Positions 9,818 through 20,654 of a stretch of 64,000 bases of DNA are shown here, piece by piece (the first letter of the stretch is position 1; each line of letters opens with the position of its first letter). The notes beneath the pieces are model-generated. The model was not told where the DNA came from. It did no database searches and saw only the letters and a program-made list of their open reading frames with translations. The position numbers were made by a program, and so were the translations under genes. Origin of the DNA: DATARH01 sp035504235 (lineage in GTDB: Bacteria > Pseudomonadota > Alphaproteobacteria > ATCC43930 > CGMCC-115725). The stretch is taken from contig DATJSH010000281.1 in assembly GCA_035504235.1 (NCBI GenBank), forward strand, positions 1 through 64,000, in the 5' to 3' direction.

Positions 9818-10611
9818 GCGACAGCCGCACCCCGAAAGGCGCTGCGCCCAAAATCTCGGTTCGCGGGCTGCATAAGGCGTTCGGTCCGAAGCTGGTGCTC
9901 GACGGCATCGACATCGACTGCGCGGTCGGCGAAAGCCTTGTCATCATTGGTGGCTCCGGCACCGGCAAGTCGGTTTTCATCAAGTGCATCCTCGGCCTCT
10001 TGCATCCCGAGTCGGGCTCGATCCGCATCGACGGGACCGAGACCGTCGGCATGCGGCGCGCCGGCCGCACCGCGCTGATGAGCAAGTTCGGCATGCTGTT
10101 CCAGGGAGCCGCCCTGTTCGATTCGCTGCTCGTATGGGAGAATGTGGCGTTCGGGCTGATCCAGGGCCGCGGGATGGAGCGCGCCAGCGCGAGACGGATC
10201 GCATTCGAAAAATTGGCCGCGGTCGGGCTCGGGCCCGAGGTCGGCGAGCTGCGCCCGGCCGAGCTGTCGGGCGGCATGCAAAAGCGCGTCGCGCTCGCCC
10301 GGGCGATCGCCGCCGAGCCCGAGATCATTTTCTTCGACGAGCCGACCACCGGGCTCGACCCGATCATGGCCGACGTCATCAATGACCTGATTATCAAGAT
10401 CGTGCGCGAGGTCGGCGCGACCGCGGTGTCGATCACCCACGACATGGTCAGCGCGCGCAAGATCGGCGACCGCATCGCCATGCTGCACAAGGGCAAGATC
10501 GTCTGGCGGGGCCCGGCCGCCGAGATCGACGCCTCCGGTAATCCGTTTGTCGACCAGTTCGTGCACGGCCGCGCCGAAGGGCCGATCCAGATGGAAGTGC
10601 GGGCGGTATGA
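9814..10611 (+). CDS. mlaF: Mla-type ABC transporter ATP-binding protein
   Basis: ATPase partner of the upstream permease. Seen in 265 aa: Walker A GGSGTGKS (46-53), ABC signature LSGGMQKRVALARAI, Walker B IIFFDEPTTGLDP, and the switch His in SITHDM. The stretch KFGMLFQGAALFDSLLVWENVAF is typical of MlaF-like proteins. The 4-bp overlap with mlaE shows coupling. The protein ends about 30 bp before a strong palindrome that probably ends the transcript. Confidence 0.94.
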   Translation: MSDSRTPKGAAPKISVRGLHKAFGPKLVLDGIDIDCAVGESLVIIGGSGTGKSVFIKCILGLLHPESGSIRIDGTETVGMRRAGRTALMSKFGMLFQGAALFDSLLVWENVAFGLIQGRGMERASARRIAFEKLAAVGLGPEVGELRPAELSGGMQKRVALARAIAAEPEIIFFDEPTTGLDPIMADVINDLIIKIVREVGATAVSITHDMVSARKIGDRIAMLHKGKIVWRGPAAEIDASGNPFVDQFVHGRAEGPIQMEVRAV

Positions 10612-10640
10612 GTCTCTCGTCCTCGCCTGGATTCTCCTCA

Positions 10641-10768
10641 CTCTCCGCCCCTAGGGGCGGAGAGGGTCGGGGTGAGGTGGGGGATTCCAGAGGCGTTAGC
10701 GTATTCCCACCTCACCGGCCCTCCCCTCCGTGTCGGGCACCCTCTCCCTCCAATGGGCGGAGAGGAAT
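10641..10768. repeat. Compound palindromic repeat between mlaF and radA
   Basis: CTCTCCGCCCCT/AGGGGCGGAGAG (10641-10664) is a perfect 24-bp palindrome. GGTGAGGTGGG (10671-10681) pairs with CCCACCTCACC (10706-10716). A further GGGCGGAGAGG lies at about 10754-10764. The block belongs to a repeat type common in this bacterial class and may double as a terminator. The radA start lies just downstream. Confidence 0.8.
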
Positions 10769-10785
10769 TCCATGGTCCGGCCAGG

Positions 10786-12246
<1,461 letters not shown>

Positions 12247-12255
12247 GGGCCCGGC

Positions 12256-12921
12256 ATGAACCCGCTCGATCTGGGCGTCGTCGCGGTCATCGGCCTTTCG
12301 GCGATTTTCGCCTTCGCCCGCGGCCTTGTCCGCGAGGCGCTGTCGATCGTCGCCTGGGTCGGCGCCGCGTTCATCACCCTTTACGGCTATCCGACGGTCG
12401 AGACGATCGTCGAACCGATGGTGCACAACCCGCTGCTGTCGGGGCTTATCGGCATCGCCGGAACCTTTATCGTCACCTTGATCGTCCTCACCGTCATCAC
12501 CGGGATCGTCGCGCGCACGGTGCGGTCGAGCGGGTTGTCGCCGATCGACCGCACGCTCGGCTTCGTGTTCGGCCTCTTGCGCGGCGCCTTCATCCTCAGC
12601 CTCGCCTATCTGATGCTCGACATGGTACAGCCGAACGATCGCCCGCCATGGCTGCGCGACGCCAAGAGCGCGCCCTATCTCGAGCAGGGCGCCAATCTGA
12701 TTCGCGGCTTCCTGCCCGAACAGTGGCGTGTGAAGAGCGCCACCGCCGCGGACGATGTCATCCATACCGTCTCGCCGGCCGCCGTGGCGGAAAAGGCGAT
12801 GCGCGCGTTGGCCAACCCCACCGCGCCAGCCGCCGCGCCGGATCAGCAGCAATGGGCGGCGCCGACCTACAACCAAAGCTCGCAGCGCGAGCTCGACCGG
12901 CTTATCAACAACCAGCGATGA
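12256..12921 (+). CDS. cvpA: CvpA-family inner-membrane protein
   Basis: A 221 aa membrane protein of the CvpA (colicin V production) family, whose exact role is unsettled though linked to envelope stress tolerance. Seen: the N-terminus NPLDLGVVAVIGLSAIFAFARG, about four hydrophobic segments in the first 125 residues, and the family motif SPIDRTLGFVFGLLRGAFIL. The C-terminal 70 residues are polar. It lies between radA and purF, the conserved cvpA-purF neighbourhood of many proteobacteria. Confidence 0.93.
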   Translation: MNPLDLGVVAVIGLSAIFAFARGLVREALSIVAWVGAAFITLYGYPTVETIVEPMVHNPLLSGLIGIAGTFIVTLIVLTVITGIVARTVRSSGLSPIDRTLGFVFGLLRGAFILSLAYLMLDMVQPNDRPPWLRDAKSAPYLEQGANLIRGFLPEQWRVKSATAADDVIHTVSPAAVAEKAMRALANPTAPAAAPDQQQWAAPTYNQSSQRELDRLINNQR

Positions 12922-13009
12922 AAGGCCGCAAGTGCTTGTCACGTACTGGCAACAAAGGCGATAAGACCCCATATTCTTTCGGCCTGCCTAGCTCCGACGA
13001 GGATCGTGC

Positions 13010-14458
13010 ATGGTGACGCCCGCCTGCGGCGATACGGACCATTTTCACGACGAATGCGGGGTCTTCGGCGTCTACGGCCACCCCGATGCGGCCGCCCTGA
13101 CCGCGCTTGGCCTCCACGCGCTGCAGCATCGCGGGCAAGAGGCGGCGGGGATCGTCACCTACGACGGCGAGCAGTTCAACGCCCATCGCGGCATGGGGCT
13201 GGTCGGCGACAATTTCAGCTCGAAAGACACCATGGCCAAGCTGCGCGGTCATTCCGCGATCGGTCATGTGCGGTATGCGACCACCGGCGAGGTGGCGATG
13301 CGCAACGTCCAGCCGCTGTTCTTCGAGATCGAGTTCGGCGGCATCGCCATCTGCCACAACGGCAACCTCACCAATTCCTACCAGCTGCGCCGGCAGCTGG
13401 TGAAGCGCGGTAGCCTATTCCACACGACGAGCGACACCGAGGTCATCAACCATCTTATCGCCACCAGCGAGCAGGGCACGATCATCGACCGCATCGTCGA
13501 CGGCCTGAAGCAGATCGAGGGCGCCTATTCGCTGGCCGCGCTGACCCAGGAATCGGTGATCGGGGTGCGCGACCCGCTGGGCGTGCGGCCCCTCGTCGTC
13601 GGCAAGCTGGCGGAAGCTTGGATTATCGCCTCGGAGACCTGCGCACTCGACATCATCGGCGCCGATTTTGTCCGCGATGTCGAGCCGGGCGAGATCGTCA
13701 TCGCCGGCGCCACGGGCCTGCGCAGCTTCAAGCCCTTTCTCAAGACACCCGAGCGGTTCTGCATCTTCGAGTACATCTATTTCGCCCGGCCCGACAGCAT
13801 CGTCGAGGGCCACAGCGTCTACGAGGTGCGCAAGCGCATCGGTCAGGAACTGGCGCGGGAAAGCGGCATCGACGCCGACATCGTCGTGCCGGTGCCGGAT
13901 TCGGGCGTGCCGGCGGCGCTCGGCTATTCGCAGGAATCGGGACTGCCATTCGAGCTCGGCATCATCCGCAACCACTATGTCGGCCGCACCTTTATCGAGC
14001 CGACCGACCAGATCCGCCACCTCGGCGTCCGCCTCAAGCACAACGCCAACCGCAACCTCAAGGGCAAGCGGGTGATCCTGGTTGACGATTCGATCGTGCG
14101 CGGGACCACCTCGATCAAGATCGTCGACATGGTGCGCAACGCCGGCGCGCGCGAAGTTCATATGCGGATTTCGAGCCCGCCGACGACCCACCCGTGCTTC
14201 TACGGCATCGCCACGCCGGACCGCGACCAGCTCCTCGCCTCCAGCATGGATGTCGACGAGATGGCCCGCCACATCGGCGTCGACAGCCTCGCCTTCATCT
14301 CGATCGATGGGCTCTACCGGGCGACAGGCGCGGCGGTGCGGGACCACAACGCGCCGCGCTTCTGCGACGCATGCTTTACCGGCGATTACCCGATCCCGCT
14401 GGTAGACGCCGAAGACGGCAAGACCTCGGTACAGCTGTCGTTGCTCGCACCGGCCTGA
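13010..14458 (+). CDS. purF: Amidophosphoribosyltransferase
   Basis: First committed step of purine synthesis: PRPP plus glutamine gives phosphoribosylamine. In 482 aa a 15-residue propeptide precedes Cys16 (ECGVFGVYG), the N-terminal nucleophile exposed after processing. Seen: HRGQEAAGI, GHVRYATTG, the PRPP loop VILVDDSIVRGTTS, and Cys residues in RFCIFEY, HPCFYG and FCDACFTGDYP that match the 4Fe-4S ligands of the Bacillus-type enzyme. SD-like GAGG precedes the ATG. A TTGTCA/GATAAG pair 45-75 bp upstream could be a promoter, but it is weak. Confidence 0.96.
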   Translation: MVTPACGDTDHFHDECGVFGVYGHPDAAALTALGLHALQHRGQEAAGIVTYDGEQFNAHRGMGLVGDNFSSKDTMAKLRGHSAIGHVRYATTGEVAMRNVQPLFFEIEFGGIAICHNGNLTNSYQLRRQLVKRGSLFHTTSDTEVINHLIATSEQGTIIDRIVDGLKQIEGAYSLAALTQESVIGVRDPLGVRPLVVGKLAEAWIIASETCALDIIGADFVRDVEPGEIVIAGATGLRSFKPFLKTPERFCIFEYIYFARPDSIVEGHSVYEVRKRIGQELARESGIDADIVVPVPDSGVPAALGYSQESGLPFELGIIRNHYVGRTFIEPTDQIRHLGVRLKHNANRNLKGKRVILVDDSIVRGTTSIKIVDMVRNAGAREVHMRISSPPTTHPCFYGIATPDRDQLLASSMDVDEMARHIGVDSLAFISIDGLYRATGAAVRDHNAPRFCDACFTGDYPIPLVDAEDGKTSVQLSLLAPA

Positions 14459-14498
14459 TCCGCCTCGCCACAAAAATCGACATCGCAAGGGTAGTGAA

Positions 14499-15773
14499 AT
14501 GCCTGCCGATACCGCGCTGACCGGCGGTCTTCCGCGCCGCGAATCTTTGCCGAAAATCATCGTCGCGGCGACGATCGGCAATGTCCTCGAATGGTTTGAC
14601 TTTCTCGTCTACGGCTATTTCGCGGTGACGATCGCCGAGGCGTTCTTCCCGGCGAAAAACCCGACCGTATCGCTGCTCGTCACCTTCGGCACGTTTGGCC
14701 TTTCCTATCTGATGCGGCCGTTGGGCGCCGCCATGATCGGCACCTACACCGACAAGCACGGGCGCAAGGCCGGGCTCACGCTGTCGATCGGGCTGATGAT
14801 GATCGGCACGGCGCTGATGGTGGTGACCCCCGGCTACGCGACGATCGGCCTTGCAGCGCCGGCGATTATCATGCTCGCGCGCATGCTGCAGGGGTTCTCG
14901 GTCGGCGGCGAGTTTGGCAGCGCGGTCGCCTTCCTCGTCGAGCACGGCGCCGAGCGCAAGGGCTACAGCGCGAGCTGGCAATGGGCCAGCACCGGCCTCG
15001 TCTCGATCGTCGTCGCGTTGTTCGGCATCGTCCTCACCACGCAGCTGTCGCATGACGCGTTAGTGAGCTGGGGCTGGCGCATCCCCTATGTCTTCGGGCT
15101 GCTCGTCGGCCCGGCGGGGCTCTACATCCGCTCCAAGGTTCTCGAAACCGAGGAATTTGTCGAGGCGAAGCCGGACAGCATGCCGATCCGCACGCTATTG
15201 GCCACTCAGCCTGTTGAGACCGTGCTGGCGCTCGGCGCCTCCGTCGTCTCGAACGCATCGTACTACCTGCTGCTTTACATCCCGACCTACGCGATCAAGA
15301 CGCTGCACCTGCACCCCTCGACCGGGTTCATCGCGACGCTGGTCGGCGGCGTGGTGCTGACGGTATGTTCGCTGCTGGCGGGGCATTGGTCGGATAAGAC
15401 TGACCGGCCGCGTATCATGCTGTGGACGGCGGTGCTGTTCCTTGTCACGTCGTACCCGGTGTTCTGGCTGATGGTCGCCTACCCCTCGGTCGCGACGGCG
15501 GTGTTCGCGGTTGGCTGGCTCAATCTGGTCAAGGGCGGCTATAGCGGGGTGCTGCCGTCGCTGATGTCGGAACGCTTTCCCGTGGAGACCCGCGCGGTCG
15601 GCGTCGCTTTCAGCTATAGCATCTCGGTGACGATCTTCGGCGGGTTTGCCCCGTTCATCGCCACCACGCTGATCGCAAAGACCGGCGACCCGCTGTCGCC
15701 GAGCTTCTATCTGATGGCCACCGCCCTCCTCAGCATCATCGCGCTCTTGGTCATCCGGCGCCGTACCGCATGA
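14499..15773 (+). CDS. MFS transporter, metabolite:H+ symporter (MHS/ProP-like) family, copy 1
   Basis: Predicted 12-helix inner-membrane symporter of 424 aa. Seen: IGNVLEWFDFLVYGYFAVTI in the first helix, the MFS loop motif around YTDKHGRKAG, and ARMLQGFSVGGEFGSAVAFLVEHG, all signatures of the MHS family (ProP, ShiA, KgtP, citrate carriers). The substrate cannot be read from sequence. It follows purF by 40 bp. A paralogue begins 80 bp downstream with strong similarity throughout. The two look like a tandem duplication. Confidence 0.9.
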   Translation: MPADTALTGGLPRRESLPKIIVAATIGNVLEWFDFLVYGYFAVTIAEAFFPAKNPTVSLLVTFGTFGLSYLMRPLGAAMIGTYTDKHGRKAGLTLSIGLMMIGTALMVVTPGYATIGLAAPAIIMLARMLQGFSVGGEFGSAVAFLVEHGAERKGYSASWQWASTGLVSIVVALFGIVLTTQLSHDALVSWGWRIPYVFGLLVGPAGLYIRSKVLETEEFVEAKPDSMPIRTLLATQPVETVLALGASVVSNASYYLLLYIPTYAIKTLHLHPSTGFIATLVGGVVLTVCSLLAGHWSDKTDRPRIMLWTAVLFLVTSYPVFWLMVAYPSVATAVFAVGWLNLVKGGYSGVLPSLMSERFPVETRAVGVAFSYSISVTIFGGFAPFIATTLIAKTGDPLSPSFYLMATALLSIIALLVIRRRTA

Positions 15774-15853
15774 GCGCGCGGCTTTTAACGCCGCGCCGAT
15801 GCCGCTAGTCTGTTCCTGGCCATGCATAAGGCCCAGACGAACAGGAGCAGGCT

Positions 15854-17170
15854 ATGTCTTCGACCCGGGAAAGCGCCAGCACATCTCAGCCGCCAAGCTC
15901 ACTTAGGCGGGTGGTGATCGCGGCGGTGATCGGCAACGTCCTCGAATGGTTCGACTTCGTCGTCTACGGCTTTCTCGCCGTGACGATCTCGGAAGTATTC
16001 TTTCCCACCGGCAATCCGACCGTCTCGCTCCTGGTGACCTTCGGCGCCTTCGGTCTCGCGTACCTGGTGCGGCCGCTTGGGGCGATCCTCATCGGCTCCT
16101 ATACCGACCGGCACGGCCGCAAAGCCGGGCTGACCCTGTCGATCGCGCTGATGACGCTCGGCACGACGCTGATGGCGATTACGCCGGGCTATGCCTCGAT
16201 CGGCCTGGCTGCGCCAATCTTCATCATCGGCGCGCGTTTTTTGCAGGGACTATCGGTCGGCGGCGAGTTCGGCACCTCGGTCGCCTTCCTCGCCGAGCAC
16301 GGCTCGGCCCGCCGCGGCTTCGCCGCCAGCTGGCAGTTTTCGATCGCCGGAATGATCACCGCTTTAGCATCGATTTTCGGGATCGTGCTGACAACGATGT
16401 TGACCCATGCCCAGCTGCTCAGCTGGGGCTGGCGGCTTCCCTACTTCTTCGGGATGCTCGTCGGCCCTGCCGGGTTCTACATCCGCTGGAAGCTTTCGGA
16501 AACGCAGGAATTTATCGAGGCCGAGCAGCCGGAAGCGATGCCGATCCGCGAATTGCTGACCAAATACCCGCTCCCCGTGCTTCTGTCGCTCGGCGCCTCG
16601 ATCATCTCGAACAGCTCGTTCTACATTCTGGCCTACATCCCGACCTACGGACAGAAGACGCTGCATCTGCCGGCCTACACCGGGTTTACCGCAACGCTGA
16701 TCGGCGGGCTTGTGCTGGCGATCTTTTGCCCGATCTTCGGCCACTGGTCGGACAAGATGGCGTTCCGGCCGCGCCTCATGGTGATCACCGCCTGGCTGTT
16801 TTTCTTCACCTCCTGGCCGGCCTTCTTCCTGATGTCGGCCTGGCCGACCCTGGCCGCCTGCATCCTCGCCTGCTCGTGGCTGCAGCTCTTGAAGGCGGGC
16901 TACAGCGGCGTACTGCCGTCGGTGCTCGGTGAGCAATTCCCGGTCGCGGTAAGGGCGATCGGCGTGTCGCTCAGCTTCAGCACGGCGGTGACGATTTTCG
17001 GCGGCTTCGCGCCGTTTATCGCCACCTGGCTGATCGCGCGGACCGGCGATCCGCTGTCGCCGAGCTACTACCTCGTCGCGACCGCCTTCCTGAGCGGGCT
17101 GGCGCTGTGGGGGGTCCGGCGGCGAAGCGCGCGCAGCGTTCAGCCGAAGCTGGTGGTATCCTCGGCCTGA
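15854..17170 (+). CDS. MFS transporter, MHS family, copy 2
   Basis: A 438 aa paralogue of the preceding transporter. It shares IGNVLEWFDF, FFPTGNPTVSLLVTFG, YTDRHGRKAGLTLSI and GLSVGGEFGTSVAFLAEHG almost residue for residue. The SD AGGAGCAGGCT precedes ATG 15854. Its stop overlaps the next gene as TGATG, so the short-chain dehydrogenase is probably translated by coupling; this links the transporter to that enzyme's unknown substrate. The inner loops and C-terminus differ from copy 1, suggesting a different substrate. Confidence 0.9.
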   Translation: MSSTRESASTSQPPSSLRRVVIAAVIGNVLEWFDFVVYGFLAVTISEVFFPTGNPTVSLLVTFGAFGLAYLVRPLGAILIGSYTDRHGRKAGLTLSIALMTLGTTLMAITPGYASIGLAAPIFIIGARFLQGLSVGGEFGTSVAFLAEHGSARRGFAASWQFSIAGMITALASIFGIVLTTMLTHAQLLSWGWRLPYFFGMLVGPAGFYIRWKLSETQEFIEAEQPEAMPIRELLTKYPLPVLLSLGASIISNSSFYILAYIPTYGQKTLHLPAYTGFTATLIGGLVLAIFCPIFGHWSDKMAFRPRLMVITAWLFFFTSWPAFFLMSAWPTLAACILACSWLQLLKAGYSGVLPSVLGEQFPVAVRAIGVSLSFSTAVTIFGGFAPFIATWLIARTGDPLSPSYYLVATAFLSGLALWGVRRRSARSVQPKLVVSSA

Positions 17171-17904
17171 TGACAGGAAGGCTCAGCGGCAAGATCGCGC
17201 TTATCACCGGCGCCTCGCGCGGGATCGGCGCTGCCGTCGCCGAAGCTTATGCGCGCGAGGGCGCGCATCCGGTGCTGGCGGCGCGCACGGTCGGCGGGCT
17301 CGAAGAAATCGATGACCGGATCCGCACCGCTGGGGGCACCGCGACGCTCGTGCCGCTCGATTTGCGCGATTTCATCAAGATCGACGAGCTGGCGGCGGCG
17401 ATCTATCAGCGCTTCGAGCGGCTCGACATCCTGGTCGGCAATGCCGCCGAGTTCGGCACATTCTCGCCGCTCGGCCATATCGACCCGGTGCTGTGGCAGG
17501 AGATCATCGACCTCAACCTCACCGCCAATTGGCGGCTGATCCGGGCAATGGACCCGCTGCTGCGCGCCGCGCCGCACGGCCGGGCGATCTTTGTGACGAG
17601 CGGCATCGCCAGTAACCCGCGCGCCTATTGGGGTCCCTACGCGGTCAGCAAGGCGGGGCTCGAAGTGATGGTCAAGACCTACGCGGCGGAGAGCGAAAAA
17701 ACCAATGTGCGCGCCAATTTGATCGGACCCGGCGTGGTGCGCACCCGGCTGCGCGCCCGGGTCTTTCCCGGCGAGGATCCGATGAACCTGCCGCCGCCCG
17801 AGACCGTCGTCGAAGCCTTTGTCCAGCTCGCGCTCGATGAGTGCGAGCGCAATGGTGAGATCATCAACGCCAGCGACCTCGCCGACACTCAGTCGCGGGC
17901 GTAA
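17170..17904 (+). CDS. Short-chain dehydrogenase/reductase
   Basis: A 244 aa classical SDR. Seen: the NAD(P)-binding motif TGASRGIG (13-20), NAA at 91-93, catalytic Ser144, Tyr157 and Lys161 (YAVSK), and a Rossmann N-terminus GKIALITGASRG. ATG 17170 overlaps the transporter stop (TGATG). Its 3' end overlaps the convergent der gene by 16 bp (17889-17904). The substrate is unknown. It resembles SDRs labelled oxidoreductase YciK-like in some genomes, but I would not assign that. Confidence 0.88.
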   Translation: MTGRLSGKIALITGASRGIGAAVAEAYAREGAHPVLAARTVGGLEEIDDRIRTAGGTATLVPLDLRDFIKIDELAAAIYQRFERLDILVGNAAEFGTFSPLGHIDPVLWQEIIDLNLTANWRLIRAMDPLLRAAPHGRAIFVTSGIASNPRAYWGPYAVSKAGLEVMVKTYAAESEKTNVRANLIGPGVVRTRLRARVFPGEDPMNLPPPETVVEAFVQLALDECERNGEIINASDLADTQSRA

Positions 17905-19244
17905 GGGTTCGCCCCCTTGCGCAACATCAAACGGATCGGCGTTCCCGGCAGATCGAAATCCTCGCGCAGCGCATTGACCAGATAACGCCGGTAGCTGTCG
18001 GGCAATTCGCTCGGCTTCGAGGCGAAGAGGGCGAATGTCGGCGGCCGCGTATTGGCCTGCGTCATGTAGCGCAGCTTGAGGCGGCGCGCGCCGACCAGCG
18101 GCGGCGGATGATGTTGCTGAATGCCGGCGAGCCAGCGGTTGAGCGCCGGCGTCTGCAGCCGCTTGTTCCATACTCGGTCCGCGGCGACGACCGCCTTCAT
18201 CAGCGCATCGAGCCCGCTTCCGGCGAGGCCCGAGATCGGCACCAGAGACACCCCGTGAAGCTGCGCCAGGGATGCGGTGATGCGGTCGCGCAGCTGGCGC
18301 AACGCCGCGGGCTTGTCCGCGACGGCATCCCATTTGTTGGCGGCGAGCACCAGCGCCCTGCCCTCCTCGGCGACCATGTTGGCGATCGTCAAATCCTGCC
18401 GGCCGAAGGGTTCCAGCGCGTCGAGCACCAGCACGACCGTGCCGGCAAAGCGGATCGTGCGCAGGGTGTCGGCGACGGACAGGCGCTCGAGCTTGTCCTG
18501 GACATGCGCCCGCCGCCGCAGTCCGGCCGTATCCACGAGGCGGATCGCGCGCCCTTGCCACTCCCATTCGAGCGCGATCGCGTCGCGAGTGATGCCGGGC
18601 TCCGGCCCGGTCAAGAGGCGATCCTCGCCGACGAGGCGGTTGACCAGCGTCGACTTGCCGACATTGGGCCGGCCGGCAATCGCCAGTTGCAGCGGCCGTT
18701 CCCCGGCTGCCGCCGCAGGCATATCTGCGGTCGGCATCTCTGCTTCCGGCAGCGGTGCAAAATCGCGCAGCCGCTCGTAAAGCTCGGCGAAACCCTCGCC
18801 GTTGAGCGCCGAGATCGGCACCGGCTCGCCGAGCCCGAGCGCATAGGCTTCGCCGACCGCGCCGAGTTCGGCGCGTCCTTCGGCCTTGTTAGCCACCAGC
18901 ACCACGGGTTTGCCGCCTTTGCGCAGCCAGCCGCCAAAATGGCGATCGGCTTCGGTAATGCCGTCGCGCGCGTCGATCACCAGCAGCACGACATCGGCGA
19001 GATCGAGCGAGCGCTCTGTCTGCGCCCTCATACGGCCGGCGAGCGTCGCGGGCGCGGCTTCTTCAAGACCGGCGGTGTCGATCACACGAAATTCGAGATC
19101 GGCGATCCGGCCCTGCCCCTCGCGCCGGTCCCGGGTGACACCGGGTGCGTCGTCGACCAGCGCCGCGCGCCGTCCGACCAGCCGATTGAACAGCGTCGAT
19201 TTACCGACATTCGGCCGGCCGAGTATTGCGACCGTAAAGCTCAT
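17889..19244 (-). CDS. der: Ribosome assembly GTPase Der (EngA)
   Basis: Essential double GTPase for 50S maturation. Seen in 451 aa: the first G domain with GRPNVGKST (9-17), DTAGLEE, and NKAEG; the second with IAGRPNVGKSTLVNRL, DTAGLRRRAHVQDKLERLSV and AANKWDAV; and a C-terminal KH-like domain ending GTPIRLMLRKG. ATG 19244 was chosen because AAGGAAAACG precedes it and the G1 motif follows at once; a longer frame upstream overlaps bamB. It is downstream of bamB, the same order as yfgM-bamB-der in E. coli. Confidence 0.96.
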   Translation of the reverse strand: MSFTVAILGRPNVGKSTLFNRLVGRRAALVDDAPGVTRDRREGQGRIADLEFRVIDTAGLEEAAPATLAGRMRAQTERSLDLADVVLLVIDARDGITEADRHFGGWLRKGGKPVVLVANKAEGRAELGAVGEAYALGLGEPVPISALNGEGFAELYERLRDFAPLPEAEMPTADMPAAAAGERPLQLAIAGRPNVGKSTLVNRLVGEDRLLTGPEPGITRDAIALEWEWQGRAIRLVDTAGLRRRAHVQDKLERLSVADTLRTIRFAGTVVLVLDALEPFGRQDLTIANMVAEEGRALVLAANKWDAVADKPAALRQLRDRITASLAQLHGVSLVPISGLAGSGLDALMKAVVAADRVWNKRLQTPALNRWLAGIQQHHPPPLVGARRLKLRYMTQANTRPPTFALFASKPSELPDSYRRYLVNALREDFDLPGTPIRLMLRKGANPYARD

Positions 19245-19321
19245 CGTTTTCCTTACAAATCGCGCGCCTGCCGCCCGGCACGGATCGCGTGCGCACGCGC
19301 TCGGCGCGCGGCTTTTCAATA

Positions 19322-20638
19322 CTATCGGTAGGCCGAAAGATTGGCGTCGTCGGTCAGCAGGTAAAGCGCATTGCCTGCGACGACCGGACCGAGATAGCCC
19401 TTGTCGGACATCTTGGTCTGCCATTGGGTCTGGCCGTTGGTCGCCGCAACCCACATGGCGATGCCGGTTGACGACAGCACGACCAATTGCCCACCGCCCA
19501 GCACCGGCCCCGCCCATTCGATCGGGTCTTCCTTTTTGACCATGTCTTCGTAATCGGGCAGTTGCGCGGTCCAGCGCACCTTGCCTTCGTCGCGCGTGAG
19601 GCAGACGATCTCTTGGTTATTGGTGATGAGGAACACGGAGTCGCCCGCGCACCACGGCTCGTGACTGCTGCCGATCTCCTGCTCCCACACATGGTTGCCC
19701 GTGCGCAGCTCGATCGCCATCATCCGCCCGCTGTGGCTTACCGCGAAGACCCGTCCACGGTCGATGACCGGCCGGCCATGGATATCGGCCATCGCCGACA
19801 CGCCGTTCGTGTTGCGCGCGGAAGCCAGGTTCTCCGACCACAGAACGCGGCCATTCTCGACCCGAAGCGCAAAAAGCTCGCCTGAGGTATAGGCGACGAC
19901 GACGATGTTGCCCTCGACCGCCGGGCTCGCGTCGCCCAGCAGCGTCCCGATCTCGGGAATGCCGGTATGCGTCCACTGGCGCTGGCCATCATCGGCCGAC
20001 ATCGCGATCAGCTCATTGTCGACGGTGACGATGAAGATGCGGTTGTCGACGACGGTCGGCGCGGTGTGGACGGGCGTCTCGACATTCTTGCGCCAGATGA
20101 TCTTGCCGTCATTGGGGTCCATCGCGATGACTTCGGCATAGCCGGTCGCGACATAGAGCCGGCCGTTCCAGAAGCAAGGGCCGCCGCCAAACGCATTCCC
20201 CTTCTGATCGGACGGGGTCAGATCGACCTGCCAGAACCGCTTGCCGCTGGCGGCGTCGAGCGCGCTGACCTGTACGCCCCCATCCATCGCATAGACCCGT
20301 CCGGCCGCAACCACCGGCTGCGACATGACTTTGGTGTAGCGCGACGTACCGTCGCCGACGCTGGTCTCCCACACCTTTTTCACCTGGCTGGGCAGCGCCA
20401 AATTGCCCATTGCGTGACTGGGGTTGCCGCCGGGCTCGGGCCAATCCGGGTTCACTGTCGGCGGCGGCAAGGCAATCGGCTGATTGGCCAGCGCCGGATC
20501 GGCGGCGATCTGGCGGTCGAGCCCGAGCACGGAGATGCGCTCACCCGGCAACCTTGCCTTCGGCTTCGAGCCAAACAGCCCGCATCCCGCCGTGGTCAGT
20601 GACGCAAGCAGCACCGAGACGAAATGACGTCGTTTCAT
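19322..20638 (-). CDS. bamB: Outer-membrane assembly lipoprotein BamB-like (PQQ-repeat beta-propeller)
   Basis: Predicted periplasmic lipoprotein of the BAM complex that inserts outer-membrane proteins. Seen in 438 aa: a signal peptide with lipobox LTTAGC (Cys19), then repeated beta-propeller blades with PQQ-like motifs (VSALDAASGKRFWQVDL, VIAMDPNDGKIIWRKN, LIAMSADDGQRQW, LFALRVENGRVLWSENL, MAIELRTGNHVWEQEI). It lies between a YfgM-like gene and der, the conserved BamB position. The N-terminal linker of about 60 residues before the first blade is usual in alphaproteobacteria. Confidence 0.92.
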   Translation of the reverse strand: MKRRHFVSVLLASLTTAGCGLFGSKPKARLPGERISVLGLDRQIAADPALANQPIALPPPTVNPDWPEPGGNPSHAMGNLALPSQVKKVWETSVGDGTSRYTKVMSQPVVAAGRVYAMDGGVQVSALDAASGKRFWQVDLTPSDQKGNAFGGGPCFWNGRLYVATGYAEVIAMDPNDGKIIWRKNVETPVHTAPTVVDNRIFIVTVDNELIAMSADDGQRQWTHTGIPEIGTLLGDASPAVEGNIVVVAYTSGELFALRVENGRVLWSENLASARNTNGVSAMADIHGRPVIDRGRVFAVSHSGRMMAIELRTGNHVWEQEIGSSHEPWCAGDSVFLITNNQEIVCLTRDEGKVRWTAQLPDYEDMVKKEDPIEWAGPVLGGGQLVVLSSTGIAMWVAATNGQTQWQTKMSDKGYLGPVVAGNALYLLTDDANLSAYR

Positions 20639-20654
20639 TGCGGTTATCGGGCGC

